DNA from: an uncultured Bilophila sp.
Lineage (GTDB): Bacteria > Desulfobacterota > Desulfovibrionia > Desulfovibrionales > Desulfovibrionaceae
Assembly (NCBI GenBank): GCA_959604115.1
Contig: CAUHBW010000210.1
Coordinates: 1-6,863 of the forward strand
Length of the DNA stretch: 6,863 nt
Reading direction: 5' to 3'
The notes beneath the pieces are model-generated. The model saw nothing but the letters and a program-made list of their open reading frames with translations. It did no database searches and was not told the DNA's origin. Made by a program: the position numbers and the translations under genes. Shown here one piece after another: positions 4,730 to 6,863 of the stretch (positions are counted from its first letter, which is position 1; every line of letters starts with the position of its first letter).

Positions 4730-6721
4730 ATGGACATACCGCTTCTTCCGGACATCGTTTCCATCTTCTGCCTTTCCATCGGCGTGCTTCTCGTCTGCCA
4801 TCAGGTCAAGATACCGCCCATCGTCGGCTTTCTGCTGACCGGCGTCCTGTGCGGCCCCACGGCCCTCGGGCTGGTCGAAAATCCCCACGCGGTCGAACTG
4901 CTGGCCGAAATCGGCGTGGTTCTGCTCCTGTTCTCCATCGGTCTGGAAATGTCCGGCGAGGAACTCATGCGCCTGAAGCGTCCCGTCTTCGTCGGCGGCA
5001 CGGCGCAGGTGCTCCTCGCCGTCGGCGCGTTCATGGGCCTCGGCGTCCTCTGCGGGCTGACGTGGCAGCAGAGCATGATGTTCGGCTTCCTCGCCTCGCT
5101 CTCCTCCACCGCCATCGTCCTCAGCCGCCTCCAGCAGAAGGCGCAATCCGAATCCCCGCAGGGGCGGCTCGACTTCTCGGTGCTCATCTTTCAGGACATC
5201 GCCGTGGTGCCCATGATGCTCGCCATCCCGATCCTCGGCGGCAAGAGCGACTCGGACCTCGGGAGCATGCTGTTTTCGGCCGGGAGCACGCTGGTCATCC
5301 TCGTCGGCGGCTGGGTGCTCGCCCGCCACGTGGTGCCGCGCATCATGAAGCTGGTCCTGCGCACCCGGAGCAAGGAACTGATGCTGATGACCGTGCTCGG
5401 ACTGTGCTTCGCCATCGCCCTCGGCACCGCCTCCCTCGGGCTGTCGCTCGCCCTCGGCGCGTTCCTCGCGGGCCTGCTGCTTTCCGGTTCGGAGTACAGC
5501 CTCAACGTGCTTGAAGGCATCCTGCCCTTCAAGGACGTGTTCACCAGCCTGTTCTTCATTTCCGTGGGCATGCTGCTCGACGTCAACTTCCTGATCACGC
5601 ATCTGGACAAGGTGTTCCTGTTCGCCGCGCTGCTCATCCTGCTGAAATCCATTCTGTCCGTGCCGCCCATGCTGTTGGTGGGCTACCCCATCCGCGTCTC
5701 CATCCTCGCGGCCATGAGCCTCGCGCAGATCGGCGAATTCTCCTTCGTGCTGGCCCGCACCGCCATGAGCAACGGCCTCATGGACGACAACGGCTACCAG
5801 ATGTTCCTCGCCGCGAGCATCGTGACCATGATGCTCACCCCGACCATCATGGAGGCGGCTCCCAAGGTGGCCTCCTTCGTCAGCCGCCACATGAACATGC
5901 CCGTCGAGGACGAGCCAGAGACGCAGGCCGAGGAGCCGCTCAAGGACCATCTCATCATCGTGGGCTTCGGCGTGGGCGGCAAGCATCTGGCCCGCACGGC
6001 CCGCGAGGCGGGCATTCCCTACGTCATTCTCGAAATGAACCCCGACACGGTGGCGCGCTTCGGCGGCAAGGAGCCCATCCACGGCGGAGACGCCTCCAAA
6101 CCGCTGGTGCTGGAGCATTTCGGCATCGCGACGGCGCGGGTCATCGCGGTGGTGATTTCCGATCCCGCCGCCGTCCGGGCCATCACGGCCACCGCCCGCA
6201 AGCTCAATCCCAAGGTTCACATCGTGGTCCGCACCCGCTTCCTCGGGGAAGTGGACGAGCTGCGCCGTCTCGGCGCGGACGACGTGATTCCCGAGGATTT
6301 CGAAACGTCCATCGAGATCTTCTCCCGCGTGCTCGGGCACTACCTCGTGCCGCGCCAGACCATCGAGCGGTTCGTCAACAGCATCCGGCACGAGTATTAC
6401 AACATGGCCCGCCAGCTCAATATGACCGGCATGGACCTGCCCGCCCTCGCGGACGAAGTGCTCACCGGCCTCGAAGTGGTGGCCTGCAAGGTGGAGCACG
6501 GCAGCCGCCTCGACGGCAGGAAGCTGACGGACACCTCCCTGCGCAAGAAGTACGGCGTCACGGTCGTCGGCATCCGCCACGCCGGGCAGATCATCCCCTC
6601 CCCCGGCGGGGACGCCTTCCTCCACGGCGACGACACCGTCTTCCTCTTCGCCTCCCCCGCCGCCCTTACCACCGTCATGCCTTTCTTCCGCGCCGAACCC
6701 GAAAAGGCCGAAGATTTATAG
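4730..6721 (+). CDS. CPA2-family cation:proton antiporter with C-terminal RCK domains (KefB/KefC-like)
   Basis: Inner-membrane antiporter predicted to exchange K+ or Na+ for H+. Of 663 residues, about 1-385 form the CPA2 exchanger domain with many hydrophobic segments. FQDIAVVP (154-161) carries the Q-D pair of the ion-binding site (D156), and LAQIGEFSFVLA (331-342) is another family hallmark. An acidic linker (about 390-405) leads to a Rossmann RCK-N domain with GFGVGG (412-417), E435 ending the second strand and HGGDASKP (451-458). A region at about 573-655 fits RCK-C. E. coli KefB and KefC end after RCK-N and are shorter, so this is a Kef-like protein with an added gating lobe. The loop SEYSLNVLEGILPFKD (254-269) lacks the acidic ESDIE pattern I associate with glutathione-gated KefC, and no KefF/KefG partner is in view. 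Glutathione control is thus not supported, and no gene symbol is given. It diverges from trkA, suggesting a joint cation-homeostasis locus. Confidence 0.92.
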   Translation: MDIPLLPDIVSIFCLSIGVLLVCHQVKIPPIVGFLLTGVLCGPTALGLVENPHAVELLAEIGVVLLLFSIGLEMSGEELMRLKRPVFVGGTAQVLLAVGAFMGLGVLCGLTWQQSMMFGFLASLSSTAIVLSRLQQKAQSESPQGRLDFSVLIFQDIAVVPMMLAIPILGGKSDSDLGSMLFSAGSTLVILVGGWVLARHVVPRIMKLVLRTRSKELMLMTVLGLCFAIALGTASLGLSLALGAFLAGLLLSGSEYSLNVLEGILPFKDVFTSLFFISVGMLLDVNFLITHLDKVFLFAALLILLKSILSVPPMLLVGYPIRVSILAAMSLAQIGEFSFVLARTAMSNGLMDDNGYQMFLAASIVTMMLTPTIMEAAPKVASFVSRHMNMPVEDEPETQAEEPLKDHLIIVGFGVGGKHLARTAREAGIPYVILEMNPDTVARFGGKEPIHGGDASKPLVLEHFGIATARVIAVVISDPAAVRAITATARKLNPKVHIVVRTRFLGEVDELRRLGADDVIPEDFETSIEIFSRVLGHYLVPRQTIERFVNSIRHEYYNMARQLNMTGMDLPALADEVLTGLEVVACKVEHGSRLDGRKLTDTSLRKKYGVTVVGIRHAGQIIPSPGGDAFLHGDDTVFLFASPAALTTVMPFFRAEPEKAEDL

Positions 6722-6727
6722 AGAGAT

Positions 6728-6796
6728 GCCTCCGGCGGCAAGGGGGCTACCGCCCCCTTGACCCCTGTCCGGGGGGCGAGCCGCCCCCCGGACCCC
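6728..6796 (+). repeat. 3'-flank element with two hairpins after the antiporter gene
   Basis: Six bases after the antiporter stop begins GCCTCCGGCGGCA (6728-6740), and the element ends with GCCCCCCGGACCCC (6783-6796). Both blocks also follow trkA. Between and overlapping them are two perfect stems: 9 bp (6739-6747 with 6752-6760, loop TACC) and 12 bp (6767-6778 with 6782-6793, loop AGC). The strength of the stems and the position directly after a stop suggest a transcript-end structure. The lack of T-runs and the second copy after trkA suggest a repeated intergenic module rather than a simple terminator. Confidence 0.7.
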
Positions 6797-6807
6797 GGCA
6801 CAACGCC

Positions 6808-6863
6808 CGAAACAAACAGGTTCCGTGTCCGGATTTCACCGGACACGGAACCTGTTTGTTTCG
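6808..6863. terminator. Probable bidirectional intrinsic terminator
   Basis: Arms 6808-6832 and 6839-6863 are exact reverse complements (25 bp) around the loop ATTTCA. The inner 16 bp are GC-rich, while the outer part reads AAACAAA on the left and TTTGTTT on the right, so each strand gives a GC stem followed by a U-rich tail. It stands 87 bp after the antiporter stop and would end that transcript. A convergent gene beyond the right edge may use it too. The repeat reaches the last base of the window, so it could be longer. Confidence 0.8.

Noticed and set aside
4712..6625. Minus-strand open frame of 637 codons antisense to the antiporter gene
   Set aside because: Its product is an overwhelmingly His/Glu/Asp/Ala/Gly-rich string with no hydrophobic core or domain. 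This is typical of the complement of a GC-rich membrane-protein gene. The plus-strand frame carries clear CPA2 and RCK motifs.

Overview
The window comes from a GC-rich bacterial chromosome. It holds five protein genes and no RNA genes, phage, IS element or CRISPR. The gene content is ordinary housekeeping: membrane lipid synthesis and potassium transport. My best guess is a Desulfovibrionaceae-type organism (Desulfovibrio, Bilophila and relatives). This rests on the short type-A Psd next to a non-enterobacterial PssA, on GC-rich hairpins between genes of a kind I remember from those genomes, and on overall codon and GC style. No sequence search was possible, so the taxonomy is an inference.

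Layout, left to right. On the minus strand, read right to left, are trkA (3111-4502), trkH (1274-2737), psd (521-1168) and pssA (1-467, cut by the window edge). On the plus strand is a CPA2 cation:proton antiporter with C-terminal RCK domains (Kef-like, 4730-6721). trkA and the antiporter diverge from a shared 227-bp intergenic region, 4503-4729. That region holds an AT-rich promoter-like patch and a 6-bp inverted repeat. The 373 bp between trkA and trkH contain no credible gene but are rich in structure. They carry a copy of a 3'-flank motif also found after the antiporter, a 13-bp hairpin, and, just before trkH, a perfect 25-bp inverted repeat overlapped by five runs of four G on the trkH-sense strand.

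How the genes work together. TrkH is the K+-conducting membrane subunit and TrkA its nucleotide-binding RCK gating subunit; together they form a Trk K+ uptake system. The divergent antiporter probably exchanges K+ or Na+ for H+, so import and export of monovalent cations may be set from one control region. PssA makes phosphatidylserine from CDP-diacylglycerol and serine, and Psd decarboxylates it to phosphatidylethanolamine. Their adjacency is a classic two-step pathway pair.

The most interesting signal is in the trkH leader. A canonical G-quadruplex motif, a structure that needs K+, is mutually exclusive with a long hairpin a few bases upstream of the ribosome binding site of a K+ transporter. 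The main alternative is that it is only a dispersed intergenic repeat. No new multi-gene system was found.
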